From Oceanobacillus iheyensis HTE831 (lineage in GTDB: Bacteria; Bacillota; Bacilli; Bacillales; Amphibacillaceae), in contig NC_004193.1 in the NCBI RefSeq assembly GCF_000011245.1, positions 598,501 through 662,500 of the forward strand: a stretch of 64,000 bases of DNA. Direction: 5' to 3'. This document shows, piece by piece, positions 17,516-25,797 of the stretch (positions are counted from its first letter, which is position 1; every line of letters starts with the position of its first letter). The notes under the pieces were generated by a model that worked only from the letters and a program-made list of their open reading frames with translations, did no database searches and was not told where the DNA came from. Made by a program: the position numbers and the translations under genes.

Positions 17516-18310
17516 TTGGAACTTGATAGTAGAAAAAGAATGCATTTACTAGAAAAAGCTTTAAATTATACACGCGTAGGAATAATCGTTACTGATCCTT
17601 CTATCGAGGATAATCCAATAGTTATTGCTAATAAAGGATTTTTAGAACTAACTGGTTATGAAGAACACGAAATAATTGGGAAGAACTGTAGATTCTTACA
17701 GGGCAAAGATACGGATAATATTAGTATTAAACAACTTCGTGATGCAATACAGAATAAAGAACCAATTACCATTCAAATATATAATTACAAGAAGGATGGA
17801 ACCGGTTTTTGGAATGAATTATCCATTGATCATATGTGGGATGAACAAGAAGGAAAATATTTCTTTGTGGGAGTTCAAAAAGATATTACGAATGAAAAAC
17901 AAAATGAATTACTGTATGAAAAGAGCTTAAAAGAAATTGAAAAAATCTCTACACCGATTGTTCCGATTATGAAAGATGTATCGATTCTTCCATTGATTGG
18001 AACGATGAATGACACTAGAATAGAAGCATTAATAACCTCTCTATCGGACTATTTGGAGAATTCAGATCAACATTATTTAATTATTGATTTATCAGGATTA
18101 TTCGAAATGGATACATATACGGTTTCTCGATTTTTGAAAATACATCAATTTGTGTCTATGATGGGAAAAGACTTACTGGTGGCAGGCATTCGTCCAGATA
18201 TGGCAATGAAGACATTAACTATTCAAGATACTTGGCAAGGCATGCGAACGTTCAAAGATGTAAAAATGGCAGTTGAATATATAAAGCAAAAAGAACCAGA
18301 AATTAACTAA
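17516..18310 (+). CDS. ytvA: Blue-light receptor YtvA (LOV-STAS protein)
   Basis: A 264-residue protein with an N-terminal LOV domain (about 12-128) and a C-terminal STAS domain (about 150-262). GKNCRFLQG contains Cys58, the residue that forms a photoadduct with FMN, and the FMN-contact Asn/Gln positions are present. YtvA joins the stressosome with RsbR-type proteins and activates SigB in blue light; the full rsb-sigB operon is 35 kb away in this window. The linker is the usual J-alpha helix (KQNELLYEKSLKEIEKI). The start is TTG at 17516 with AAGGGGGAAG upstream; no ATG fits. Length equals the B. subtilis protein within a few residues. Confidence 0.95.
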   Translation: MELDSRKRMHLLEKALNYTRVGIIVTDPSIEDNPIVIANKGFLELTGYEEHEIIGKNCRFLQGKDTDNISIKQLRDAIQNKEPITIQIYNYKKDGTGFWNELSIDHMWDEQEGKYFFVGVQKDITNEKQNELLYEKSLKEIEKISTPIVPIMKDVSILPLIGTMNDTRIEALITSLSDYLENSDQHYLIIDLSGLFEMDTYTVSRFLKIHQFVSMMGKDLLVAGIRPDMAMKTLTIQDTWQGMRTFKDVKMAVEYIKQKEPEIN

Positions 18311-18318
18311 TAGAAGAG

Positions 18319-18360
18319 AAACCGAATGGAATCCACAAGACTTCATTCGGTTTTTTATTT
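18319..18360. terminator. Terminator between ytvA and the convergent gene
   Basis: AAACCGAATG (18319-18328) pairs with CATTCGGTTT (18344-18353), followed by TTTTATTTT. The convergent gene at 18400 has no other obvious terminator and may use the same hairpin. Confidence 0.75.
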
Positions 18361-18399
18361 TCATAGGGAACAATCGTGTTTGTATTTACCATACTCCAA

Positions 18400-19260
18400 T
18401 TATCCTCGGAAAATCGGCAGTGTACAACAACGGAATGAACCGCCGGACTTAATAATTTCAGAGAAATCTACTTCCATGATATCAAACCCTGCTCGAGCGA
18501 GTTCTTTATTCACTCGATTATTTTCAGGAAGGCTAATTATTTTACCGTTACCTATGGAAAGAACATTTGGTGCCATATGAAATTGTTCTTCTTCCGTTAC
18601 CTCAATCAATGTATACTTTTGCTTCATCGTTTGGTAAGATTGGCTATCCATTCCATCTTTATAGATTAGTGCATATCCATCTTCTAGTACATTGAAAATA
18701 CAATCTAAATGTAAAATGTCATCTCGCAAAGGTACGGCATGTACCTCATTATTTGGTAAATGAGAAGTTAGCTCACTAATAGCTGGTTTCAAGGTTCTTT
18801 TACTTTGACCTACCCAAATATCTTTACCATCTACGATAACGTCTCCACCTTCTATGGAAGCTGTTTTAATAGGAGTAAATGGAATACCTTCTGTGCTTAA
18901 CCAGTTCTGTAAAACAACACTCTCTTTTTCTCTTATTTCACGTTGCATCTGTGAAACAAAAAACTGATCTTCAATTACAAAACCTATATCTCTGGTAAAA
19001 ACTTGTTCATTTAAATTTGAGTCTGCTTTAAGTTGAATAACTTCAGATCCCGTTTTTTTCAAAGCATTTATAAAGTCATGATGCTGTGTCATTGCTTTTT
19101 GAATATCGATATTATCGTCTGCATAATGTAATTGAGTTTCATTTATAATCTCTTTAATTTTCATATGTTTTGGGGGAACTGTGATGACTTTGTGTAAAGA
19201 ATCATATTCATTTTTACAATATACGTTGGAGATTGGTTCCATCGCTGTTGTGTTCCTCAT
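18400..19260 (-). CDS. ykgA: Amidinotransferase/DDAH-fold hydrolase (YkgA-like)
   Basis: A 286-residue protein of the guanidino-group-modifying superfamily (arginine deiminase, DDAH, amidinotransferases). FTRDIGFVIEDQF, EGGDVIVDGKDIWVGQS and the His of ILHLDCIFN line the substrate pocket, and the catalytic cysteine is in GSFRCCTLPI at the extreme C-terminus. DDAH-type enzymes hydrolyse methylated arginines or related compounds in the cytosol; the real substrate of the Bacillus group is not known. The ATG at 19260 has GGAGG 7 bases upstream. The gene is alone on its strand. Confidence 0.82.
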   Translation of the reverse strand: MRNTTAMEPISNVYCKNEYDSLHKVITVPPKHMKIKEIINETQLHYADDNIDIQKAMTQHHDFINALKKTGSEVIQLKADSNLNEQVFTRDIGFVIEDQFFVSQMQREIREKESVVLQNWLSTEGIPFTPIKTASIEGGDVIVDGKDIWVGQSKRTLKPAISELTSHLPNNEVHAVPLRDDILHLDCIFNVLEDGYALIYKDGMDSQSYQTMKQKYTLIEVTEEEQFHMAPNVLSIGNGKIISLPENNRVNKELARAGFDIMEVDFSEIIKSGGSFRCCTLPIFRG

Positions 19261-19552
19261 TCTTCATCCTCCATTACTTAAACATCAAAATTATTATATT
19301 ACCATTATAAACATTATTGCTTAATTATTGAAAAAAATCCATATTTCATGTAGTTTTTGTAATTTGAAATATTTAAAAAATACCTTAACGCTCCAACGCT
19401 TAGGACTGTTATGTTCTACAGTACCTAGTTTGCATTCTCGTTCCAGAATCTTGAGTGCCTGCTTTATTTTTCCCAATTTTTTTCTGTATAAAACTTCCTG
19501 CATTATACAAATATAACCACAATGGGAAAATTGTTTTACTTTATATCAATTA

Positions 19553-19592
19553 AAAAAGCAGTACATCTCAAAAATTAATCGTACTGCTTTTT
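19553..19592. terminator. Terminator in the 371-base gap 19261-19631
   Basis: AAAAAGCAGTAC (19553-19564) pairs perfectly with GTACTGCTTTTT (19581-19592), with T-runs on both strands. It most likely ends the small membrane-protein gene on the minus strand. The rest of the gap shows two short overlapping frames without ribosome sites and nothing else. Confidence 0.8.
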
Positions 19593-19631
19593 GTGCTTAT
19601 TTTTTATAGTCTTACATACCATTTTTTTATT

Positions 19632-19823
19632 CTAAACTTCTCCGTTTTTCTTGTCTTGTTCTTTTTCATTTGGAATATATCTAGAATAGTATGCTGCAAA
19701 TATTAAACATATTAATGCCAAGCCCCATGCTACAATACCACTCCAATAAACCTCAACTTTTGAGCCGATATAGATAATCACAGCACTAAGCAAAATCAAT
19801 ATTAACGTATAATATCTTTTCAT
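19632..19823 (-). CDS. Small two-helix membrane protein
   Basis: A 63-residue protein with two membrane helices (about 5-22, LILILLSAVIIYIG, and 28-47, WSGIVAWGLALICLIFAAYY) joined by a short loop, and a charged cytoplasmic tail (EKEQDKKNGEV). The family was not recognised. It is accepted as real because GGGGGAA sits 11 bases before the ATG and a perfect terminator lies 40 bases beyond the stop. It is divergent from the CapA-like gene. No function can be assigned. Confidence 0.65.
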   Translation of the reverse strand: MKRYYTLILILLSAVIIYIGSKVEVYWSGIVAWGLALICLIFAAYYSRYIPNEKEQDKKNGEV

Positions 19824-20032
19824 GATCGATCATTCCCCCAGGTAAGGCAACCTATATAATTATTGTTTATAATTTAGTATGTGTTTTTATATGATCTTAT
19901 TATACCAAATGTACCTATCTTCTACATGTTATTTGTTTTTTTAATCATTAAAAATATAACTGAATTTTGCCGAATGTTATAAATTTTAATCGATAAAATG
20001 GTATGATATAGACTAGTGAAGGAGTGCTGCGT

Positions 20033-21202
20033 TTGAAAAGATTATATCGCTTTTTTCCTGTGTCTATAATCACTATTTTTTTCTTATTATTTATGAGTTT
20101 TATTGATATTGAAACTGTTGAAAAAAGTTATAATGTTCATGCTGGGCATGCATCATTGTTACAGAAAAAAACGGCTCCAACTATAGAACAAGAGATCAAG
20201 GTATCTGCTGTTGGAGATGTTTTAATTCATAGTCCAGTTTATGAAGATGCAAGAGAGCGTGATGGTTTTGATTTTAATCCAATGTTCAAGCAAGTTAAAA
20301 CCTATCTTGATTCCTCTACGGTTACGATAGCCAATCAGGAAACGATGATAGGTGGAGAAGAAATGGGATTATCTTCTTATCCGTCATTTAATAGCCCATT
20401 TGAGGTTGGAGATGCACTCAAAGAAAATGGGGTTGACATTGTAACGATTGCCAATAATCATACACTAGATCGCGGTGAACAAGCTATAACCAATGCAATT
20501 GGCCATTGGCAGTCAATAGATATGTTGTATGAAGGTGCTTATCAGAACAAGGAGGATCAAGAGAAAATAAGAGTACTGGAAACCGAAGAAGGCATTTCTA
20601 TTGCATCATTAGCTTATACATATGGTACAAATGGAATACCAGTTCCTCAAGGGAAAGAATACTTAGTCGACTTAATAGACCGTAAAAAAATGAAAGAAGA
20701 AATTATAAAGGCAAAAAAATTAGCAGATATAGTTGTTCTTTCGCTTCATTTTGGTAATGAGTATGAGCACTATCCTAACCAATCACAGAAAGACTTAGCA
20801 AAGTTTGCTGCAGATTTAGGAGTAGACGTTATTATTGGACATCATCCACATGTACTGCAGCCAATCGACTGGGTGAAAGGGGAAGATGGTTATCAGACTC
20901 TAGTTGCGTATTCACTAGGTAATTTTCTTTCTAATCAACAAAAGTATAATCAACGTGTTGGCGGGATATTTGGATTCTCCATAACCAAGAGGGTAAAAGG
21001 GGAAGAAGAAAATATAGAAGTTCATTCTCCGACGTTTGTACCTACATATGTGTACTTTGAAAATAATTACACTAACTTTAGGGTGATCCCCATGTATCAA
21101 CTTAGGGATGATCAATTAGAAAATGCTCAACAAAAATATGAAGAAACGAAACAACATATAAATCAATATATAAACGAAGTGGAATTTCTAGAAAAAGAAT
21201 AA
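20033..21202 (+). CDS. CapA-family (PgsA-like) metallophosphatase-fold protein
   Basis: A 389-residue protein with an N-terminal signal anchor (about 5-25, FFPVSIITIFFLLFMSFI) and an extracellular calcineurin-like domain: SAVGDVLIH, TIANQET, VTIANNHTLDRG, SLHFGNEY, VIIGHHPHVLQ and YSLGNFLSNQ. CapA/PgsA proteins take part in poly-gamma-glutamate capsule production, but no capB, capC or pgs partners are present here, so a capsule role is not shown. GTG at 20024 abuts the ribosome site, so TTG at 20033 with AAGGAG 8 bases before is preferred. A promoter for the next gene lies immediately downstream. Confidence 0.83.
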   Translation: MKRLYRFFPVSIITIFFLLFMSFIDIETVEKSYNVHAGHASLLQKKTAPTIEQEIKVSAVGDVLIHSPVYEDARERDGFDFNPMFKQVKTYLDSSTVTIANQETMIGGEEMGLSSYPSFNSPFEVGDALKENGVDIVTIANNHTLDRGEQAITNAIGHWQSIDMLYEGAYQNKEDQEKIRVLETEEGISIASLAYTYGTNGIPVPQGKEYLVDLIDRKKMKEEIIKAKKLADIVVLSLHFGNEYEHYPNQSQKDLAKFAADLGVDVIIGHHPHVLQPIDWVKGEDGYQTLVAYSLGNFLSNQQKYNQRVGGIFGFSITKRVKGEEENIEVHSPTFVPTYVYFENNYTNFRVIPMYQLRDDQLENAQQKYEETKQHINQYINEVEFLEKE

Positions 21203-21215
21203 ATGGAGATCTTTA

Positions 21216-21245
21216 TTGTATCGTTTCCGTTCATTTTGGTATGAT
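21216..21245 (+). promoter_or_regulatory. Candidate SigA promoter for the DUF368 gene
   Basis: TTGTAT (21216-21221), an 18-base spacer and TATGAT (21240-21245) lie 40 bases before the start of the DUF368 gene. Confidence 0.5.
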
Positions 21246-21285
21246 TGATTTGTTCAATTGTTGTTTAAAGAGGAGAAATATTGTT

Positions 21286-22101
21286 ATGGAATGGAAAAAT
21301 ATATATCGTGGTTTAGCTATGGGAGCAACCGACGTTGTTCCAGGGATTAGTGGTGGTACGATTGCAGTATTATTAGGCATTTACGATCAATTAATCCAAT
21401 CATTAAATGGTTTATTTAGTAAGGATTGGAAAAAGCATTTAGGTTTTTTAATACCTCTAGGTATCGGAATAGTAGCAGCAATATTTTTATTAGCTAGTGT
21501 AATTGAATGGTTATTTGAACACCATCCACAACAAACTCAGTTTTTCTTTTTAGGATTAATTTTAGGTGTGTTACCGTACTTATTTCACAAAGCTAATGCA
21601 AAAACTGACTTTACAGCCAAACACTATGTATATCTAGTGATTGGATTTATCGTTGTTAGTATTATGGCGTTCTTCAACCCTACAGAGGGACAAGCTATAG
21701 AGAATATGACTCCGGCAACATATTTATTGTTATTTGTATCAGGTTTTATTGGCAGTAGTGCGATGATCATACCTGGTATCAGCGGATCGTTTATGTTGCT
21801 ATTACTCGGAGTGTATACTACGGTTATATCAGCAATTAGTAATTTATACTTTGATATAATTATCGTTACAGGATTAGGGATTGCGATTGGTTTTATTGTC
21901 ATGAGCAAAATTATTGCCTACTTTTTAAGGAATCATTATACTTCGACTTATGCAGTAATCATTGGACTTGTAATTGGAGCAGTAGTAGTCGTATATCCAG
22001 GTTTTTCAGATGGGGTATTAGGATTAATCATTAGTGTTATTACATTCGGATTAGGTCTCTTTGTAGCGTATATATTAGGTCGAGTTGAGTATAAACAATA
22101 A
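21286..22101 (+). CDS. popT: DUF368 membrane protein (PopT-like undecaprenyl-phosphate translocase)
   Basis: A 271-residue polytopic membrane protein with about eight helices. The opening GLAMGATDVVPGISGGTIAVLLGIYD and the mid-protein IPGISGSFMLLLLGVY are the paired signature motifs of DUF368. Members were reported as carriers returning undecaprenyl phosphate across the membrane for reuse in wall synthesis, alongside DedA-type UptA. The ATG at 21286 has AGAGGAG upstream; the longer frame beginning at 21241 overlaps the promoter and is rejected. Nineteen bases separate it from the thioredoxin-like gene, so they form one unit. Confidence 0.85.
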   Translation: MEWKNIYRGLAMGATDVVPGISGGTIAVLLGIYDQLIQSLNGLFSKDWKKHLGFLIPLGIGIVAAIFLLASVIEWLFEHHPQQTQFFFLGLILGVLPYLFHKANAKTDFTAKHYVYLVIGFIVVSIMAFFNPTEGQAIENMTPATYLLLFVSGFIGSSAMIIPGISGSFMLLLLGVYTTVISAISNLYFDIIIVTGLGIAIGFIVMSKIIAYFLRNHYTSTYAVIIGLVIGAVVVVYPGFSDGVLGLIISVITFGLGLFVAYILGRVEYKQ

Positions 22102-22120
22102 CAGATGGGAGCGTTGAGTA

Positions 22121-22441
22121 ATGGAAGCAATTAAAAGTGTCGAATCGTTTAACGAAATTATTGCTAGTGAGCAACCGGTAATTATTAAATTTTATGCTGA
22201 TTGGTGTCCAGACTGCAAACGTATGGATATGTTTATCGATGGAGTAATCGAAGAATTTAACCATTACGATTGGTATGAAGTAAATAGTGACGAAGTTGAG
22301 GGACTAGCAGAAAAATATGAAGTAATGGGTATTCCGAGTATGCTGATCTTTAAAAATGGTGAAAAAATTGCACATCAACATAGTGCATATACTAAATCAC
22401 CTGAATCTGTGTCGGAGTTTTTACATCAACAATTAGATTAA
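22121..22441 (+). CDS. ydbP: Thioredoxin-like protein (YdbP-like)
   Basis: A 106-residue thioredoxin fold with redox motif WCPDC (28-32) in KFYADWCPDCKRM and the cis-Pro segment MGIPSMLIFKNGE. The Pro-Asp dipeptide between the cysteines differs from the Gly-Pro of classical thioredoxin and is typical of the YdbP group. It has no signal peptide, so it acts in the cytoplasm on unknown partners. It starts at ATG 22121 with GATGGGAGCG upstream and shares a transcript with the DUF368 gene; a strong terminator follows. Confidence 0.85.
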   Translation: MEAIKSVESFNEIIASEQPVIIKFYADWCPDCKRMDMFIDGVIEEFNHYDWYEVNSDEVEGLAEKYEVMGIPSMLIFKNGEKIAHQHSAYTKSPESVSEFLHQQLD

Positions 22442-22450
22442 AATTACATT

Positions 22451-22487
22451 AAAAAAGCGACCATTCTTCTAGAATGGTCGCTTTTTT
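22451..22487 (+). terminator. Terminator after ydbP-like gene
   Basis: A perfect 17-bp stem (22451-22467 with 22471-22487, core GCGACCATTCT/AGAATGGTCGC) with a TCT loop and a T6 tail. Confidence 0.95.
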
Positions 22488-22565
22488 GATAATTCCTAGT
22501 TTATAATTAAGGAGAAAATGGCCTTAATTTATATTTATATTTAAATGAAGGAAGGGGCATGATTC

Positions 22566-23255
22566 ATGGCAGAACGTATATTAATTGTGGAAGATGAACA
22601 AAAAATTAGCAGAGTATTACAGTTAGAGCTTGAATACGAAGGTTATGAATCTGAAGTAGCTAGTAATGGAAAAGATGCATTAAATAAAATTGAACAAGAA
22701 AACTGGGATCTTGTACTACTAGATATTATGATTCCTCAGCTAAGTGGATTAGAAGTGTTAAGACGTGTTCGGAGAGCAGAAAATCAAACGCCGATCATCT
22801 TATTAACTGCTCGTGATGAGGTTCATGATAAAGTAAGTGGTCTCGATTTAGGTGCGAATGATTACATAACGAAACCATTTCAAATAGAAGAGTTACTCGC
22901 TCGTGTACGTGTGCATTTACGAAAAGTTGTGCAGGCAGCGAATGATAACCAGACTTTATCAGTAGCAGATCTACAGGTGGATTTACATGCGTATGAGGTC
23001 ACGCGTAACGGTGAAAAAATTGAATTAACACCTCGCGAATTTAATTTATTGGTGTGTTTACTAAAGAATAAAAATATTGTTCTTACTCGAGAACAGTTAA
23101 TTGAATCGGTATGGGGATACGATTATTTTGGAGATACAAATGTGGTAGATGTTTATATTCGTTATTTACGCCAGAAAGTAGATAAAAACTTTGAGATACC
23201 GATAATTCAAACTGTACGTGGTGTAGGTTATACAATTAAGGAAGATAAACAATGA
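22566..23255 (+). CDS. ykoG: OmpR-family response regulator (YkoG-like)
   Basis: A 229-residue response regulator: Glu9, Asp10 and phospho-acceptor Asp53 (LLDIMIPQ) in the receiver, Lys near 103 (YITKPFQ), and a winged-helix DNA-binding domain from about 128 (TPREFNLLVCLL ... RGVGYTI). It overlaps the kinase gene by 4 bases (ATGA). The YkoG name is suggested by the PepSY protein gene directly downstream, as in B. subtilis ykoGHI. Other OmpR-type regulators such as ArlR are similar. A direct-repeat site upstream of both nearby PepSY genes is the likely target. GAAGGAAGGGG lies upstream of the ATG. Confidence 0.8.
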   Translation: MAERILIVEDEQKISRVLQLELEYEGYESEVASNGKDALNKIEQENWDLVLLDIMIPQLSGLEVLRRVRRAENQTPIILLTARDEVHDKVSGLDLGANDYITKPFQIEELLARVRVHLRKVVQAANDNQTLSVADLQVDLHAYEVTRNGEKIELTPREFNLLVCLLKNKNIVLTREQLIESVWGYDYFGDTNVVDVYIRYLRQKVDKNFEIPIIQTVRGVGYTIKEDKQ

Positions 23256-24643
23256 TATTTCGAAAGCTAATTAACTTTTTTTCTTCTATAACATTACGAA
23301 AAAAAATTATCTTCTTCTCAACCTTTTTTATGTTGATTTTAATATTAATTGTAAACACCGCTATTTATTTCCTGTTTTATCAATCAGCTTCAGAGGGAGA
23401 ATTGGATCAATTAACCACTCATACAGATACGTTGGTGGAGAAAATTGGGGAAAATTCGTCCGTTTCTCTAGAAGAGATGAAAGATTTATTAACGGCGTAT
23501 TTACCAACAAATGGAATGATTCGAGTTATTGATGCGAATGAGAACAAACTAATAGATCAAAAGAAGCCAGAATACACTGAAGTGCCTATAGAGTATACGA
23601 CAACGGAACGAAGAGAAGTTATATCTAGTGATCAAGCAGATGTTGCTATGGTGTCGAAACCAATTATTTGGCAAAATGGAGAAATTGTAACCATTCAAGT
23701 CTCCGATCATTTAATTCATATGAGTGAAACGATGCAAATTTTAAGGTATGTGCTATTTTTCTCGAGTGCGATTATATTAATTCCCACTATTATTGCAAGC
23801 ATTCTTTTAAGTCGCTTTTTATTAAACCCGATTCAAAAATTAAAAGAAACGATGCAGACAAATATTTCAAAAAGAGATTGGAAAAAAATAGATATTGAAA
23901 ACAGATCAAAAGATGAGCTCTATGAAATGGAAGTAACATTTAATGAAATGATCGATTCGTTGAAAGAAAATTATGAGAAGCAGGAGATTTTTGTATCAAA
24001 CGCATCCCATGAATTGAAAACACCTATTCAGATTATCAAAAGCTATGCACAGTTATTAAGTCGACGTGGAGAAGGTAATCCTGAATTGCTGCAAGAGTCT
24101 ACGGAAGCCATCGATTCGGAAGCGGACCGAATGCAGAATTTAGTCGAGCAAATGTTAGCATTAGCTAAGAATCAACAGGAACAAGTTGTTGAAACAGTGG
24201 ATATGAAAGAACTCTTGCAACAAGTTGCGGACACATTCCAAAAAGCGTATGCTCCAAGAGAGATTATTTTATTCACGGATGAGAAAACCAAGTATATGTG
24301 GCAAGGAAATCCTGATCAAATCAAACAAGTTATTTATATATTATTAACCAATGCGCTAAAATACAGTGAGAAAGAAGTAAATATCCGCTTACAACAAAAA
24401 AGCGATGAAATGATAGTATCAGTTCAAGACTTTGGAGAAGGATTGGCGGAGCAGGATCAGCAACATATTTTTGAAAGGTTTTATCGAGTAGACCGTGCAA
24501 GAAACAGAGAAACTGGTGGTACGGGACTTGGATTAGCAATTGCTAAGGTTATAGTGGAAACCTATCAAGGAGAAATAACTGTCCAAAGCAAGCTAGGTGA
24601 AGGCTCGATATTCCATATTCATCTTCCTAACATGGACCAATAA
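23252..24643 (+). CDS. ykoH: Sensor histidine kinase (YkoH-like)
   Basis: A 463-residue membrane kinase with helices at about 18-40 and 165-188 flanking an extracellular domain of about 120 residues. HAMP follows (LLNPIQKLKETM), then His253 in NASHELKTPIQIIKSY, and an ATPase domain with NALKYS, DFGEGL and GTGLGLAIAKVI. The signal is unknown. It is translationally coupled to the regulator through the 4-base overlap. The PepSY proteins encoded next are secreted or membrane-tethered and may be its feedback or sensing partners, by analogy with other PepSY-kinase loci; that is inference. Confidence 0.82.
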   Translation: MIFRKLINFFSSITLRKKIIFFSTFFMLILILIVNTAIYFLFYQSASEGELDQLTTHTDTLVEKIGENSSVSLEEMKDLLTAYLPTNGMIRVIDANENKLIDQKKPEYTEVPIEYTTTERREVISSDQADVAMVSKPIIWQNGEIVTIQVSDHLIHMSETMQILRYVLFFSSAIILIPTIIASILLSRFLLNPIQKLKETMQTNISKRDWKKIDIENRSKDELYEMEVTFNEMIDSLKENYEKQEIFVSNASHELKTPIQIIKSYAQLLSRRGEGNPELLQESTEAIDSEADRMQNLVEQMLALAKNQQEQVVETVDMKELLQQVADTFQKAYAPREIILFTDEKTKYMWQGNPDQIKQVIYILLTNALKYSEKEVNIRLQQKSDEMIVSVQDFGEGLAEQDQQHIFERFYRVDRARNRETGGTGLGLAIAKVIVETYQGEITVQSKLGEGSIFHIHLPNMDQ

Positions 24644-24652
24644 GCTAACAGA

Positions 24653-24704
24653 TTCTCATCAAATTCTAATCTTTTTATTGGTATTTTGTGATGATTGGTA
24701 TGAT
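24653..24704 (+). promoter_or_regulatory. Direct-repeat operator and promoter upstream of the first PepSY gene
   Basis: TTCTCAT (24653-24659) and TTCTAAT (24664-24670) start 11 bases apart, one helical turn, as OmpR-type regulators prefer. TTGGTA (24678-24683) and TATGAT (24699-24704) follow as -35 and -10 with a 15-base spacer. The same repeat pair occurs upstream of the second PepSY gene. Confidence 0.6.
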
Positions 24705-24730
24705 AAAGTTTGCATGTAGAGGTGAAGCAT

Positions 24731-25354
24731 ATGAATAAACGTACATTGCTCATTGGGGCAGTAGTAATATTAGTTGTTAGTTTGTTTTTTATTTATCGTA
24801 CAGGAGCTTCTTCCAGTGAGCCAAAGTTATCTCAAGAGGAGATAAAACAACTAGTTAAAGAGCAATATCCTGGAACTCAAAATGAGCCCGATCTGCAATT
24901 AAAGGACGGCGAGCCTGTATATCAAATAGAAGTAAGACAAGAAAATGGCAGTTACAAAGTGGTATTAGATGGAAACACAGGTAAGGTATTAGATATTTAT
25001 CAAAAAGAAGCTGAAAAAGCAGAGAATGTAGAACCAGACGATAACAATGATACAACAACGGATGAAGATACAAATACGGATAATAACCAAGATAATAATG
25101 ATGATACAGATAAAGCTGATAAAGACGAACCATCATCTGAACAAGGAAACAATGCCATCATCTCATCAGAAGAGGCAAAAGAAATTGCATTAAATCAGTT
25201 TTCTGGAACCGTAAGTGAACTGGAGTTAGATGAAGATGACGGAACAATGATGTATGAAATTGAAATAGTTGATGGCAATAAGGAAGCAACTATCGAAATT
25301 AATGCCTACACCGGAAATGTTATCGTAATTGAAACGGAAGATGATGATGATTAA
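24731..25354 (+). CDS. ykoI: Membrane-anchored protein with two PepSY domains (YkoI-like)
   Basis: A 207-residue protein with an N-terminal membrane anchor (about 5-22, LLIGAVVILVVSLFFIY). Two PepSY-type modules follow (about 35-95 and 145-200), separated by a long Asp/Asn/Thr-rich linker. Each ends in a V(L/I)DGNTGKVL or EINAYTGNVI strand. PepSY domains are small modules linked to protease inhibition and to cell-surface sensing. The ATG at 24731 has AGAGGTGAAG before it. It follows the kinase gene by about 90 bases but has its own operator/promoter, so it can be made at a higher level than the kinase. Confidence 0.78.
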   Translation: MNKRTLLIGAVVILVVSLFFIYRTGASSSEPKLSQEEIKQLVKEQYPGTQNEPDLQLKDGEPVYQIEVRQENGSYKVVLDGNTGKVLDIYQKEAEKAENVEPDDNNDTTTDEDTNTDNNQDNNDDTDKADKDEPSSEQGNNAIISSEEAKEIALNQFSGTVSELELDEDDGTMMYEIEIVDGNKEATIEINAYTGNVIVIETEDDDD

Positions 25355-25383
25355 GCTACTAATGCATATTGGTAGCTTTTTTT
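25353..25383 (+). terminator. Terminator after first PepSY gene
   Basis: AAGCTACTA pairs with TGGTAGCTT around a GCATAT loop, followed by a T-run; the stem begins at the stop codon. Confidence 0.7.
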
Positions 25384-25407
25384 ATGGGCTAGGAATTATA
25401 AAATTTT

Positions 25408-25680
25408 GGAGCAGTGGATAAACGTACGAAGCTATTCAGCCACATCCAGCGCCTGTCACCTAATGTCCTTCCGGAAGCCTCCTTATGATACAGAAGACTG
25501 CCGAACGTACTTGGTGAGGCTAAGTCGCACTTATGCCCTTCGGTGAAAATCAACATTGATTCGCATCCGCTAATCGTGTTTCCTTAATCTCAAAGAAATA
25601 AAGAAGTTCGACCAGTCGAACCACCCCTTGAAAACCAGGGGCGCAGGACATAAGGTGATAAATGGGGCCTTCTGCTTTTT
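25408..25680. repeat. Dispersed element, family B copy 1
   Basis: About 270 bp, sharing long blocks with the copy at 58767: GTGGATAAACGTACGAAG near the left, GTGAGGCTAA in the middle, then TCGTGTTTCCTT, CAAAGAAATAAAGAAGTTCG and ACCAGTCGAACCACCCCTTG on the right. The left end GGAGCAG is mirrored by the right end CTGC. The segment CCCCTTG...CAGGGGCGC can form a small stem. No coding capacity was recognised. It occupies most of the 443-base gap between the two PepSY genes. Confidence 0.82.
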
Positions 25681-25710
25681 TTATGGCTATATTAAATACC
25701 TTTCTATAAA

Positions 25711-25766
25711 TTCTCATGAATTTCTAATCTTTATCAAAGAGTCTTATAATCCTTGTTGGATATGAT
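25711..25766 (+). promoter_or_regulatory. Direct-repeat operator upstream of the second PepSY gene
   Basis: TTCTCAT (25711-25717) and TTCTAAT (25722-25728) are again 11 bases apart, within a 22-base block nearly identical to that at 24652. Candidate -10 elements are TATAAT at 25745 and TATGAT at 25761. Confidence 0.6.
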
Positions 25767-25797
25767 GTAGTTAACAACAAAAAGGAGGTAATTTTAA

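Noticed and set aside
19321..19516. Two overlapping frames of about 60 codons in the gap after ykgA; possible transposase remnant
   Set aside because: Neither has a ribosome site and no transposase motif could be recognised.
20033..21202. Capsule (poly-gamma-glutamate) operon
   Set aside because: Only a CapA-like gene is present; capB, capC and capE partners are absent.
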